In this document: in pieces, positions 1 through 7,815 of the stretch
Numbering within the stretch: the stretch's first letter is position 1
Layout of the letters: each line of letters starts with the position of its first letter
NCBI GenBank assembly: GCA_023393825.1
Contig: JAEXBW010000023.1
Coordinates: 1 to 17,938 of the forward strand
Direction of reading: 5' to 3'
Source of the DNA: Elusimicrobiota bacterium
Lineage (GTDB): Bacteria; Elusimicrobiota; Elusimicrobia; Elusimicrobiales; Elusimicrobiaceae
DNA: 17,938 nucleotides
Position numbers and translations under genes: made by a program
Notes under the pieces: model-generated
The model's database searches: none
What the model was told of the DNA's origin: nothing
Seen by the model: the letters and a program-made list of their open reading frames with translations, nothing else

Positions 1-15
1 CCGTTTATAAAAATA

Positions 16-44
16 TTGCATAAAACGGAGCAAAAAGCTAAAAT
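16..44 (+). promoter_or_regulatory. Probable sigma-70 promoter of rpsT
   Basis: A TTGCAT -35 element at 16-21 is separated by 17 bases from a TAAAAT -10 element at 39-44, which matches the TATAAT consensus at five of six positions. Transcription would begin near 51 and give a leader of about 24 bases. That leader contains the GAGGT ribosome-binding site at 61-65. The call rests on consensus matching only, in AT-rich sequence. Confidence 0.5.
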
Positions 45-74
45 ATAACTACATATTTAAGAGGTAATATAAAA

Positions 75-341
75 ATGGCAAAATTAAAAACAGGACGTCA
101 TACAAGCGCAATAAAGGCTCAACGCCAGGCAGAAGCAAGAACATCCAGAAACAAAGGTCTTAAAAAGACTGTTCGTGCAGCAGCTAAGGAAGTTCTTACA
201 ACAAAATCAGCCGATACTTTGGCAAAGGCCGCTTCCGCTTTGGATAAAGCTGCAAAGAAAGGTGTTATACACTGGAAAGCAGCAGGCAGAAAGAAATCCC
301 GCTTAACCAAAGCCGTAAACAAAGCAAAAGCCGCTAAATAA
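75..341 (+). CDS. rpsT: Small ribosomal subunit protein bS20
   Basis: This 88-residue protein is S20, a primary binder of 16S rRNA in the small ribosomal subunit. It is the usual length for the family and is rich in lysine and alanine throughout. The N-terminal basic stretch (residues 1-30, with the 'RNKGLKKTVR' pattern) and the C-terminal 'AGRKKSRLTKAVNKAKAA' pattern are typical of the helical S20 fold. The ATG at 75 lies nine bases after a GAGGT ribosome-binding site. The gene stands alone between its own promoter and a strong terminator, so it is probably a single-gene transcript. Nothing about it is unusual. Confidence 0.97.
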   Translation: MAKLKTGRHTSAIKAQRQAEARTSRNKGLKKTVRAAAKEVLTTKSADTLAKAASALDKAAKKGVIHWKAAGRKKSRLTKAVNKAKAAK

Positions 342-357
342 CTTTTTTAGTAAACTT

Positions 358-389
358 AAACCCCGCCTTTCAGTTTTAAGGCGGGGTTT
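358..389. terminator. Bidirectional intrinsic terminator between rpsT and recG
   Basis: A perfect 12-bp inverted repeat pairs 358-369 (AAACCCCGCCTT) with 378-389 (AAGGCGGGGTTT) around an eight-base loop. T-rich ends occur on both strands. It ends rpsT on the plus strand and can also serve recG, which stops at 442 on the minus strand. Confidence 0.9.
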
Positions 390-441
390 GTTTGCGTGTA
401 AAAATTATGTGTTTGTCATTTGCGCGCGGCTTTAAATGAGG

Positions 442-2517
442 CTAGCCTAAATTTATAAGGTGCCACTGCTTTTGGTACAGTTCCATAATACGAAGTTTTA
501 ATGCTTTGTTTTGCGGCAGGGATAGAGAAGGGTCCTCTTTTGTCAGTGCGTCCCTGTCTTCCACAGCCCATTGCAGTACTTCCTTGTCTTTTATAATATC
601 GCCTGTTTTAAAATCCAATTCTCCGCTTTGGCGCGTGCCTAAAATTTCGCCGGGGCCGCGCAGTTCAAGGTCTTTTTCCCCAATCTTAAATCCGTCGGAA
701 GTTTTGCAAAGAGTGTTAATTCTTTCTCTGGCAGCTTCGCCTTGGTTTTGGCTTACAAGTATGCAAAAAGATTCTTCGCTGCTTCTGCCCACGCGGCCGC
801 GCAGCTGATGCAGGCTGGCAAGGCCAAAGCGCTCTGCGTTTTGTATAACCATTATCGTGGCATTTTTTACGTCTATGCCTACTTCTATTACGGAGGTAGC
901 CACAAGCACATCTGTTTGGCGGGCAAGGAAATCTTCCATAGCTTTTTGCTTTTCCGCGCTTTTCATAGCGCCGTGTATCATTGCTATTTTTAAGTCGGGC
1001 ATAAGCTTTTTAAGGTTTTCAAATTCCTGCGTTGCCGCTTTCAGTTCCAGTTTATCACTTTCGTCTATCAGCGGGTAAACTATATAGGCTTGGCGGCCTT
1101 TTGCTACTTCCGCTTGAACCATTTTTAAAGCGCTTTCCTGCGGCAAATGCATTGTTTTAACGGGCTTTCTGCCGGGGGGAAGCTCGTTTATAGTAGATAC
1201 ATCTAAATCGCCGTAAAACGCAAGGGCGAAAGTTCTGGGGATAGGGGTGGCCGTCATAGAAAGCATATCAATGTGCGCGGCCTTTGCGCGCAATGCGGCG
1301 CGCTGCTTTACGCCAAAGCGGTGCTGTTCGTCTATAACGATAAGTTTTAAATTTTTAAATATTACATTGTCTTCTATAAGCGCGTGCGTGCCTACAATAA
1401 TGTCTGTCTTGCCGTTTGCAAGATTTTCCAGTATTTTCTTTTTTGCGGCGGCGGTTGTTTTGGAGGTTAATAATTCCGCCGATATGCCAAGCCCGTTAAG
1501 GTAACGCTTGATTGTTATGTAATGCTGGGTGGAAAGGATTTCCGTCGGCGTCATAAAAGCGGTTTGGTAACCGTTCTCTACCGCCAGCAATATCGCGCTT
1601 AATGCCACTACGGTTTTGCCAGAGCCGACATCGCCCTGCAACAGGCGCGTCATAGGCTTTGTGCTTTGCATATCGTCAAAAATTTCTTTAATAACTTTTA
1701 TTTGCGCTTGAGTAAAATGATACCCGAGATTGTTTTTAAAAGGCGTTAAAAGTGTTTTTTTAATTTCGTAAGTATGATTTTTTGTTTCCGCCTTGCCTTG
1801 CTTTTGCTTAATGGACCAAGCCATAGTCATAAGCAAAAACTCCTCGTAAACCATTCTTCTTCTGGCGGCTTGAAGCTCGCTTATATTAGAGGGAAAATGT
1901 ATTGCGTATAATGCCTGTTTTATGTTTAAAAGGGCGCGCTTTTGCAAAAGGTTTTGCGGCAGTATTTCGCTTTCTTCCACCATATATTTTTGCAAAGATT
2001 CATGCACGGCATTGCGGAAGAATTTATTGCTTAAGCCCTGCGTTAAGCCGTATATAGGGATAAGGGCATTGGTATGTATTTTGGCTTCGGGGTTGTCGGC
2101 GGGGTAATATTCGTCCACCGCGATTTTGCGCGACGTAAAAGAATTTTTATCTTCCCTTTTGCCTATAACCCAAATCTTTGCGCCCGTCTTAAAATCTTTC
2201 TTAATTTGCCCGAAAGCGTCGTAAGAGAAAGTTCTTTTTTTAAACCAAACCGCTTCGTAAATTTGCTTGTCATCAGCTTGGAGGAATACTTTAAATAACT
2301 GCAAAAAACGGGTGGGGATAAGCTGCGCGCTTATAACGGTGGCGCAAAGACAAATATTTTCTGTATGTTTAAAATCGGAGATGGGTGCGTTGGGCCGCCT
2401 GTCCTGATATGTGCGCGGGTAATAATGCAGTAAATCACTGACGGTGGAAATATCCAGTTGATTAAACATCTTCTCGCGCGCGGCGGCGATACCTGTAAGA
2501 TTTTTAATATCGGGCAT
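442..2517 (-). CDS. recG: ATP-dependent DNA helicase RecG
   Basis: RecG reverses and remodels stalled replication forks and branch-migrates Holliday junctions. The 691-residue length fits the family. Residues about 1-250 correspond to the N-terminal wedge/OB-fold region that grips the branched DNA. The superfamily 2 helicase core follows: Walker A GDVGSGKT at 295-302, GTHALIED at 376-383, the DEQH box at 396-399, TATPIPRT at 422-429, TSVIEVGIDV at 541-550, and the arginine-finger motif QLRGRVGRS at 571-579. The DEQHRFGV and TATPIPRT strings separate RecG from related helicases. It is a single gene, divergent from the pilin-like gene. The ATG at 2517 has no Shine-Dalgarno sequence but has a TATAAT box just upstream, so the message may be leaderless. 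Confidence 0.96.
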   Translation of the reverse strand: MPDIKNLTGIAAAREKMFNQLDISTVSDLLHYYPRTYQDRRPNAPISDFKHTENICLCATVISAQLIPTRFLQLFKVFLQADDKQIYEAVWFKKRTFSYDAFGQIKKDFKTGAKIWVIGKREDKNSFTSRKIAVDEYYPADNPEAKIHTNALIPIYGLTQGLSNKFFRNAVHESLQKYMVEESEILPQNLLQKRALLNIKQALYAIHFPSNISELQAARRRMVYEEFLLMTMAWSIKQKQGKAETKNHTYEIKKTLLTPFKNNLGYHFTQAQIKVIKEIFDDMQSTKPMTRLLQGDVGSGKTVVALSAILLAVENGYQTAFMTPTEILSTQHYITIKRYLNGLGISAELLTSKTTAAAKKKILENLANGKTDIIVGTHALIEDNVIFKNLKLIVIDEQHRFGVKQRAALRAKAAHIDMLSMTATPIPRTFALAFYGDLDVSTINELPPGRKPVKTMHLPQESALKMVQAEVAKGRQAYIVYPLIDESDKLELKAATQEFENLKKLMPDLKIAMIHGAMKSAEKQKAMEDFLARQTDVLVATSVIEVGIDVKNATIMVIQNAERFGLASLHQLRGRVGRSSEESFCILVSQNQGEAARERINTLCKTSDGFKIGEKDLELRGPGEILGTRQSGELDFKTGDIIKDKEVLQWAVEDRDALTKEDPSLSLPQNKALKLRIMELYQKQWHLINLG

Positions 2518-2523
2518 ATTGAT

Positions 2524-2529
2524 ATTATA
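2524..2529 (-). promoter_or_regulatory. Candidate -10 box of recG, leaderless spacing
   Basis: On the minus strand a perfect TATAAT lies at 2524-2529. Standard spacing from a -10 box places transcription start at 2517, the A of the recG ATG. No convincing -35 element is seen at 16-19 bases upstream and no Shine-Dalgarno sequence precedes the ATG. The sequence is AT-rich, so a chance match is possible. Confidence 0.4.
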
Positions 2530-2556
2530 GTTTTTATCGTTTTATTTTGCCTTATC

Positions 2557-2565
2557 TGCTATCAT
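2557..2565 (+). promoter_or_regulatory. Possible extended -10 promoter of the pilin-like gene
   Basis: TGC followed by TATCAT (-10 at 2560-2565) resembles an extended -10 element, which can work without a good -35. It would give a leader of roughly 30 bases that includes the AAGGGGAT ribosome-binding site at 2592-2599. This is a weak call. Confidence 0.25.
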
Positions 2566-2602
2566 ATAGGTTGTCTTTTATATGTAATACCAAGGGGATA
2601 CT

Positions 2603-3877
2603 ATGTATAAAACATTTTTTAATACATATGAAAAAAATTTACAGAGAAGAAAAAAGAATACTTTTTTAGGGGGATTTACTCTTTTAGAGATGTTGGTTGT
2701 AACACTTATCATTGCTATCTTTGCTGGCATCGCATTCCCGTTTTACACAAGAGCCGTAAATAAATCCCGCGCGGTAGAAGGAATTAATCTTTTAAAGATG
2801 ATACGCGAAGCCCAAACCGAAAAGTTTATAACAGACTCCAGCTACTATACATCTTTCAGCGAAATGGGGCCTCTTACCACGAACAAAGAGCAGGAGCAAA
2901 TCAGCGGCTCTCTTCTTAAATTTAGGGGATATACCGTCAGTTTAAATAATGAAGGAAAATGCGCTACTGTTGTTTATACAAGCGAGACCCAGCACTTTGT
3001 TTTAGCTTCAAACTACCAATACTCTTTACTGGGCTGTACGGGCGATGTTTGCGACAGTATGGGCGATTGGGGCGGCACGGCAGAAGGCGTTTGCGGATGC
3101 GCTCCTAAAACCTGTGCAAACGGTTTTAGTTTCAACCGTGATATTTGCGCCTGCGACTGTAATCTGGGGTGTTCTTCTGCCAGCAGCTGCTTTGCTCCGT
3201 ATGGCGGAGGAAGCAGCAAGCCGTGCGCCAGCGGATGCGGCTCGCAGACCAGCGTTGACAGTTGCAACGGACCTGTTTGGGAAAGCGGCTCCTGCGCAAG
3301 TCCCACACAAACACAGCCAACTACGCAAAACTGCGGCAATAACGGAACGCAAACCAGAACTTGTTCGCCCACTTGTGGCGGCGGTACTTGCGGGGCGTGG
3401 AGCGCTTGTACGGGCCAAACTTGCTCCGGAGCGCAACCTCAAGCTGTACAAGCCTGCGGGAATTGCGGAACACAAACAAGAAGCGTAACCTGCGACGGCA
3501 ACAGCGGAACTTGGGTAAGCGGGTCTTGGGGTGCGTGTACTTCTCAGGGGGAATGTGCCGTCGGAGCTACGACATCTTGCGGAAGCGGTGGAACCAAAAC
3601 ATGCTCTGCAACATGTTCGTGGGGTTCTTGCGTTGAAGGCAATAAAACCTGCTCTAACGGCGGAAAGCCTAAAGATAACCAAAAATGCGGCAACTGCGAC
3701 AAAGGTACGCAAACCAGAACAATAACTTGCAATACCTCCACAGGGGAATGGATTACGGGGAGCTGGAGCGAGTGTGTTGGCGGGGGGGAATGTGTCCCCG
3801 ACCAAGTTATGGACTGCGGCGGCGGTAAAACCCAGACTTGCCTTAACAGCTGCAAATGGGGCAGCTGCAAAAAATAA
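2603..3877 (+). CDS. Type IV pilin-like protein with a long cysteine-rich repeat tail
   Basis: The N-terminus is a type III (prepilin) signal. A 24-residue basic leader with an RRKK cluster at 15-18 ends in glycine, followed by Phe25-Thr-Leu-Leu-Glu29 and a hydrophobic helix to about residue 48. Cleavage and N-methylation after Gly24 by a PilD-type prepilin peptidase is expected. Residues 49-140 form a short globular region resembling a minor pilin or pseudopilin. Residues 145-424 are extraordinary: the whole protein has 40 cysteines, 39 of them in this tail, with many Gly, Ser, Thr and Trp residues. The last part consists of related units (see the repeat entries) with GTQTR and SGSW motifs recalling thrombospondin-1-like disulfide modules. 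The ATG at 2603 follows a good AAGGGGAT ribosome-binding site. The gene is alone between recG and a terminator, with no pilus assembly genes nearby. The processing and secretion are inferred from family knowledge, and the job of the tail is unknown. Confidence 0.85.
   Translation: MYKTFFNTYEKNLQRRKKNTFLGGFTLLEMLVVTLIIAIFAGIAFPFYTRAVNKSRAVEGINLLKMIREAQTEKFITDSSYYTSFSEMGPLTTNKEQEQISGSLLKFRGYTVSLNNEGKCATVVYTSETQHFVLASNYQYSLLGCTGDVCDSMGDWGGTAEGVCGCAPKTCANGFSFNRDICACDCNLGCSSASSCFAPYGGGSSKPCASGCGSQTSVDSCNGPVWESGSCASPTQTQPTTQNCGNNGTQTRTCSPTCGGGTCGAWSACTGQTCSGAQPQAVQACGNCGTQTRSVTCDGNSGTWVSGSWGACTSQGECAVGATTSCGSGGTKTCSATCSWGSCVEGNKTCSNGGKPKDNQKCGNCDKGTQTRTITCNTSTGEWITGSWSECVGGGECVPDQVMDCGGGKTQTCLNSCKWGSCKK
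3455..3631 (+). repeat. Cysteine-rich protein repeat unit 1 (C285-C343)
   Basis: This is a 59-residue module inside the pilin-like gene. It runs in order CGNCGTQTR, a TC pair, GTWVSGSWGAC, a GEC, a SCGSGGTKTC, and a final CSWGSC. It aligns with the unit encoded at 3686-3868. A shorter, degenerate version (CGNNGTQTRTC to GQTC, residues 244-274) is encoded upstream at 3332-3424. The similarity is at protein level; the DNA has diverged considerably. Confidence 0.75.
3686..3868 (+). repeat. Cysteine-rich protein repeat unit 2 (C362-C422)
   Basis: This is a 61-residue module with the same order of motifs as unit 1: CGNCDKGTQTR, TC, GEWITGSWSEC, GEC, DCGGGKTQTC and CKWGSC. Only two lysines follow it before the stop codon, so the gene ends exactly at a module boundary. 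Confidence 0.75.
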
Positions 3878-3903
3878 ATAATTTTAAAAATACTTAAATA
3901 AAA

Positions 3904-3930
3904 ATCCCCGCTCTTTTAAAGGGCGGGGAT
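3904..3930. terminator. Bidirectional intrinsic terminator between the pilin-like gene and the branching enzyme gene
   Basis: ATCCCCGCTCTT pairs with AAGGGCGGGGAT around a short loop, with one G-T wobble. The hairpin is flanked by an A-run on the left and a T-run on the right, so it can work in both directions. It separates two convergent genes. Confidence 0.9.
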
Positions 3931-3948
3931 TTTTATGTGAAACGGTTT

Positions 3949-5565
3949 TTATTTGCTTAAAACTTCCTGCGCGTTTTTGCTTGCGTAAACATTGTAGTCT
4001 ATATGCGGGAAGATATTATCCTTTTGCTCCAAATCCCACACATAAGCTTCGTCTATGCGGTTGCCTGTAATCATCTCGTAAAGGGATATAAAGCGTTTTA
4101 CATGTTCTTTTGTGCGCTTTGTAGAATATTCCTTTGCGGTGCCGACAGTCATTAAAAATGCCCAGTCGGAAGATTGCATAAGCACCAGTTCGCGCGCGGC
4201 TTGGTTTAACGCGCGTCTTAATACGCCTTCGGCGTGGGGGAAGCGGTTTGCAAGTTCCACCATACGCTCGGCGGCTTTAATTAAGTGTCTGTAAATCCAG
4301 TCGTTGCCGCTGTTAAGCCAGACATCGTTATAACCCTTGTCGCCCCATGAGGACATTGAAGGCTCCACCACCTGATTTGTGGGGTTGGCTTCCAAATATT
4401 CCATAGGCGTGATAAGTTTTATATCTTTTTGGTCGTAATGGATTTTTTTAAATAAAAATTCCAAAAAGTCTATACCTTCGTACCACCAGTGTCCGTACAA
4501 TTCCGCGTCGTACATAGATACAACCAAAGGCTTCCTGTCCGTAATTACAGAGGCTAAGTGTTCCAACTGGTTCTGACGGTTGAACATAAAGTTGCCCGCG
4601 TGTTTTGCGGCAACTTCCCTTGCGTCGGAAGGATAGTAAGGCTGCTTTTGATTAAGCGAAACCTTGCCCGTAATTTTGTGGTACTTCATACCTATATTGC
4701 GCCTTACGCCGTCGGAATGAAGGTAAGGTTTAATATAGTCGTAATCCAAATCGTAACCCAAGTCGCGGTAGAATTCTCTGTAGGCAGGGTCGCCCGGGTA
4801 ACCGCTTTCCGCGCTCCATACCTGCTGGGCGGATTCCATATCACGCCCGAAGGCCGCAACGCCGCTTGGCGTGTAAACGGGGGCGTAAATACCGTATTTG
4901 GGGCGGGGCGTGCCGTGCATAAGGCCGTGTGATTCCATAAAGAAGAATCTTATACCCTGTTCCTTTAAAAATTTGTCATCACCCGGGTTAAAGGCGCATT
5001 CCGCAAGCCAAATGCCGCGCGGGTTGCGGTCAAAGCGGCGGCGGTAATCGTCGGCGGCAATTTTAATTTGCGCGTGGACGCTTTCCTTATGCACCTGCAG
5101 GGGCAAATAGCCGTGCGTGGCGCAGCAGGTAATAATTTCAAGTTTGCCTAAATCCTGAAACTTTTTAAAACCGTTTAACACCTGCCCGTGGTAATAGTCT
5201 TCAAAAAGATTTTTATATCTTTTAAATTTTTGATTGTACATCTGCGCTACATAAAAGAACTGAGTATCTTTTGTGCGGGAGAGTTCCTTTTCCGAAAGTT
5301 CTATGCGCTGGTTTAAATAATGGCGGAAGCGGCTTATCAAAAGCTCGTCGGACATCATGGCACACAAAGGCGGCGTTAAGGACATTGTTATCCTAAAGTC
5401 CACGCCTTCGGCAAGCATCTTTTCGTAAATATCCAAGAGGGGGAGGTAGGTTTCCACCATAGCTTCAAAAAACCAGTCTTCCTCTAAAAAGTCGGGGTAT
5501 TCCGGATGTCTTATAAAGGGTAAATGCGCGTGCAAAACTAAAGACAGGTATCCTTTTTCAGGCAT
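3949..5565 (-). CDS. GH57 1,4-alpha-glucan branching enzyme
   Basis: This enzyme is expected to introduce alpha-1,6 branches into glycogen-like alpha-glucan in the cytoplasm. At 538 residues it matches the GH57 branching enzyme group (DUF1957 type). GH57 motif 1 appears as HAHLPF at 12-17. The catalytic nucleophile is Glu189 in WLAEC (186-190) and the acid/base is Asp353 in MYDAELYGHWWYEG (351-364). These strings are characteristic of branching enzymes rather than GH57 amylases. The C-terminal helical part (from about 410) contains WGDKGYNDVWLN, also typical. It is last in the thrC-DUF4912-GH57 operon, with three bases separating it from the upstream stop codon. A near-consensus AAGGAGG ribosome-binding site at 5574-5580 lies inside the upstream gene. 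Function is well supported by family motifs, though substrate chain preference cannot be read from sequence. Confidence 0.88.
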   Translation of the reverse strand: MPEKGYLSLVLHAHLPFIRHPEYPDFLEEDWFFEAMVETYLPLLDIYEKMLAEGVDFRITMSLTPPLCAMMSDELLISRFRHYLNQRIELSEKELSRTKDTQFFYVAQMYNQKFKRYKNLFEDYYHGQVLNGFKKFQDLGKLEIITCCATHGYLPLQVHKESVHAQIKIAADDYRRRFDRNPRGIWLAECAFNPGDDKFLKEQGIRFFFMESHGLMHGTPRPKYGIYAPVYTPSGVAAFGRDMESAQQVWSAESGYPGDPAYREFYRDLGYDLDYDYIKPYLHSDGVRRNIGMKYHKITGKVSLNQKQPYYPSDAREVAAKHAGNFMFNRQNQLEHLASVITDRKPLVVSMYDAELYGHWWYEGIDFLEFLFKKIHYDQKDIKLITPMEYLEANPTNQVVEPSMSSWGDKGYNDVWLNSGNDWIYRHLIKAAERMVELANRFPHAEGVLRRALNQAARELVLMQSSDWAFLMTVGTAKEYSTKRTKEHVKRFISLYEMITGNRIDEAYVWDLEQKDNIFPHIDYNVYASKNAQEVLSK

Positions 5566-5568
5566 AGA

Positions 5569-6480
5569 TTAAGCCTCCTTTTCTCTTTGGGCTTTAATTG
5601 TTATGGCTCTTTGTTTTTCTTCTTTGGTGTGATGCTGCGCCCTTATGGGTATTACCACCTGCCCGTCCTGTAAAGAACAGCGCAGGGAGAAGGACCCGTC
5701 GGGGTTAAGCTGTATAAGTTTACCGTCTATGGTAACTTTTGCATTTTTGCTGGCCTGACCGTATACGATAAGTTCGCAATCGGCCTTAAGCCAAATATCT
5801 TCGTCTTCCGCAGGTTGGGGGATTACGTCGCGCGACGATATTGCGCGCGAAGACATCCAAGAAGATATGTGTGAAGAGGGGGCTTTGCTGATGTCAAATT
5901 CAAACATTTTCCATCTTTGGCTTAAGAAGTGCTGCAGCTTTTCGCTGGAGCCTGTTTTGCCAAACATTTCCGCGCCTGACATCTTTACAAGCTTTTGGTA
6001 TTCGCCTTCCACCATCATCCATTTTTCGTCAACAACTTCGGACATTTTACCGGGTGGTATCGTGGTGGCATTGCTGCGCGAAAGCGTTATAAATTGATTG
6101 GACGGCGTTATTATGCCCAAATCGCAAATATATCTTTTGCCGCCTTCGGGTACATTGATATACCAGCTGCCCGCGTCTAATACGACGGGAATATCAAAAG
6201 AAGCTTTGGCGTTTGTGCCGTCAAAGTTTGCAATTTCCGTTACATCGTAAACGCGTATTACGCTTTTTGATTTGCTGAAAATATCGCGACCGAATTGATT
6301 TCTTATAAATTCGTAAGTGTCCGTAATAATATCCCAAAACAGAAACATCCATGCGGGATCTTTTGGCAGAAGGAAGGATTCCGTTTTGCCGTAAGACTGC
6401 GGTAAATCGTACTGCGCGTCTTTTACCGAGTCGTGGTCTATCTTAATTAATGTTGTGGAGGAAAAGTTATTATTTTCCAT
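5569..6480 (-). CDS. DUF4912 domain protein with C-terminal beta domain
   Basis: Residues about 36-155 fit the DUF4912 family: an AWMFLFWDI opening (43-51), an IRVYDVT strand (75-81), SWYINVP (105-111), a YICDLG strand (117-122), and a SRSNATTIPPG segment (134-144) followed by DEKWM. Residues about 228-297 look like a small Ig-like beta domain (VYGQASKNAKVTIDG, then LNPDGSFSLR). There is no signal peptide or membrane segment, so it is probably cytoplasmic. The biochemical role of DUF4912 is unknown to me. Its position three bases before a GH57 branching enzyme suggests a link to alpha-glucan metabolism, perhaps a glucan-binding or accessory protein, but this is inferred from context alone. 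The ATG at 6480 has an AGGGGAG ribosome-binding site at 6485-6491. Confidence 0.75.
   Translation of the reverse strand: MENNNFSSTTLIKIDHDSVKDAQYDLPQSYGKTESFLLPKDPAWMFLFWDIITDTYEFIRNQFGRDIFSKSKSVIRVYDVTEIANFDGTNAKASFDIPVVLDAGSWYINVPEGGKRYICDLGIITPSNQFITLSRSNATTIPPGKMSEVVDEKWMMVEGEYQKLVKMSGAEMFGKTGSSEKLQHFLSQRWKMFEFDISKAPSSHISSWMSSRAISSRDVIPQPAEDEDIWLKADCELIVYGQASKNAKVTIDGKLIQLNPDGSFSLRCSLQDGQVVIPIRAQHHTKEEKQRAITIKAQREKEA
5574..5580 (-). promoter_or_regulatory. Ribosome-binding site of the branching enzyme gene
   Basis: AAGGAGG on the minus strand lies eight bases before the ATG at 5565, within the 3' end of the DUF4912 coding region. It fixes the start and suggests tight translational coupling of the two genes. 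Confidence 0.85.
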
Positions 6481-6495
6481 AGCACTCCCCTTTAG

Positions 6496-7734
6496 TTATT
6501 TGGTGGCTGTTATCCCCAGTTTAAGGACTTCTTCCAACGACGGTTTGATTAACGTTGATGATATTTTGACCGATCTGGCCGCCCCGTCTATATCTTTAAG
6601 TCCGTTGCCGCCCACAATTATCGCCACGGATTCGTCTTTCTTTACCGCGCCTTGCGCGACAAGTTTTTTAAGACCCGCGTATGTGGCGGCGCCGCCGGGT
6701 TCGGCAAAAATGCTGGAACCTCTGGCAAGTTCGGGTATGGCGGCAAGGATTTCTTCGTCGGTAACTGTTATTGCCATACCGTGTGATTCGTGCAAGGCTT
6801 GTAATGCAAGGTAAGCGTCGCGGGGCATATTAACGGATATACTGTCCGCTATAGTCTTTGCTTCCACGGGGACAACTTCCCCGTTGCTTTCCCACGCGTT
6901 TTTAATGGCTGCGCTGCCTTCCGCCTGCACGGCTATAATCTGCGGCATTTTTTCTATAATGCCCAGTTTATTAAAATCTGTAAAACCTTTCCACATCGCG
7001 CTTACGATTGTTCCGTCGCCCGCGGCTACTATCACTTTGTCGGGCGCTTCCCATTGGAGCTGTTCGCAAATTTCAAACGCGCAGGTTTTTTTGCCTTCTC
7101 TGGCATAAGGGTTAAAGCCCGCCGCGCGGTTGTACCATTTGTACTTTTCCGTCGCTTCTTTGCAAAGCTCGTAAGCGTCGTCGTAAGTGCCGTCTATGCG
7201 CACAACATTTGCGCCGTAAATATAAAGCTGTACCAATTTAGCTTCGGGCGTATTTTTGGGCGCGAAGATAATTGTTTTAAGGTTAAGGTTAGATGTTAAA
7301 CACGCCAAAGAATCGCTGGCATTGCCCGTGGATGCGTCGGTAATAACCTTTGCGCCTACTTCCAATGCGCGCGCTACAACAACTGCGCTGCCCCTGTCTT
7401 TAATAGAGCCTGTGGGGTTGCGGCCTTCGTCCTTAATAAAAAGCTGCGATATCCCCAACTCTTCCGCCAAAGCTTCCGCCTTATAAAGAGGCGTCCAGCC
7501 TACCTGCACGGGGGGGATTTCGTCGTGGTCGTCAATAGGCAAAAGGTCTATATAACGCCACATATTGTAAGAGGTATTATGCTCTAAAACATCATAGTCA
7601 AAACGTTTTTTAATAAGTTTATAGTCAAAATTAATTTCCAAATTACCGCCGCACGAGCTGCAAACATAATCGGCTTCTCTGGTTTTGTGTTCTTTACCGC
7701 AGTTAACGCACTGTAAGTTTAATATCTTTTTCAT
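6496..7734 (-). CDS. thrC: Threonine synthase
   Basis: Threonine synthase is a PLP enzyme that converts O-phosphohomoserine to threonine. The 412-residue protein begins with a zinc-ribbon-like pair, C9-x2-C12 and C25-x2-C28, common in one threonine synthase branch. The PLP lysine is Lys112 in NPTGSIKDRG (106-115). A glycine-rich phosphate-binding loop (AAGDGTI) and a late GGNGLKD segment follow, as in the fold-type II family. Related enzymes such as threonine dehydratase or cysteate synthase are alternatives, but the zinc ribbon and the overall pattern favour ThrC. It is the first gene of the operon with DUF4912 (15-base gap) and the branching enzyme. No other threonine genes are adjacent. 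The ATG at 7734 lacks a clear Shine-Dalgarno sequence and lies just after very AT-rich DNA. Confidence 0.9.
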   Translation of the reverse strand: MKKILNLQCVNCGKEHKTREADYVCSSCGGNLEINFDYKLIKKRFDYDVLEHNTSYNMWRYIDLLPIDDHDEIPPVQVGWTPLYKAEALAEELGISQLFIKDEGRNPTGSIKDRGSAVVVARALEVGAKVITDASTGNASDSLACLTSNLNLKTIIFAPKNTPEAKLVQLYIYGANVVRIDGTYDDAYELCKEATEKYKWYNRAAGFNPYAREGKKTCAFEICEQLQWEAPDKVIVAAGDGTIVSAMWKGFTDFNKLGIIEKMPQIIAVQAEGSAAIKNAWESNGEVVPVEAKTIADSISVNMPRDAYLALQALHESHGMAITVTDEEILAAIPELARGSSIFAEPGGAATYAGLKKLVAQGAVKKDESVAIIVGGNGLKDIDGAARSVKISSTLIKPSLEEVLKLGITATK

Positions 7735-7815
7735 ATATAATAAATATTACCATTTTTGGAGTTAAATAATAAGTCCTTATGCCCGCGCGCGTACGAAAGT
7801 CCTCAATACAAATAA

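Noticed and set aside
3782..3788. A run of seven G in the pilin-like gene, as a possible phase-variation tract
   Set aside because: A run of the same length (7510-7516) occurs inside thrC, a housekeeping gene, so it does not look specially selected, and seven bases is short for reliable slippage.
3026..3805. A 259-codon open frame antisense to the pilin-like gene, with others of 108-147 codons in other frames
   Set aside because: They are by-products of the Cys/Gly/Ser/Thr-rich coding sequence, which avoids stop codons on the complement. None has a ribosome-binding site or a recognisable product, while the sense frame has a prepilin signal and module repeats.
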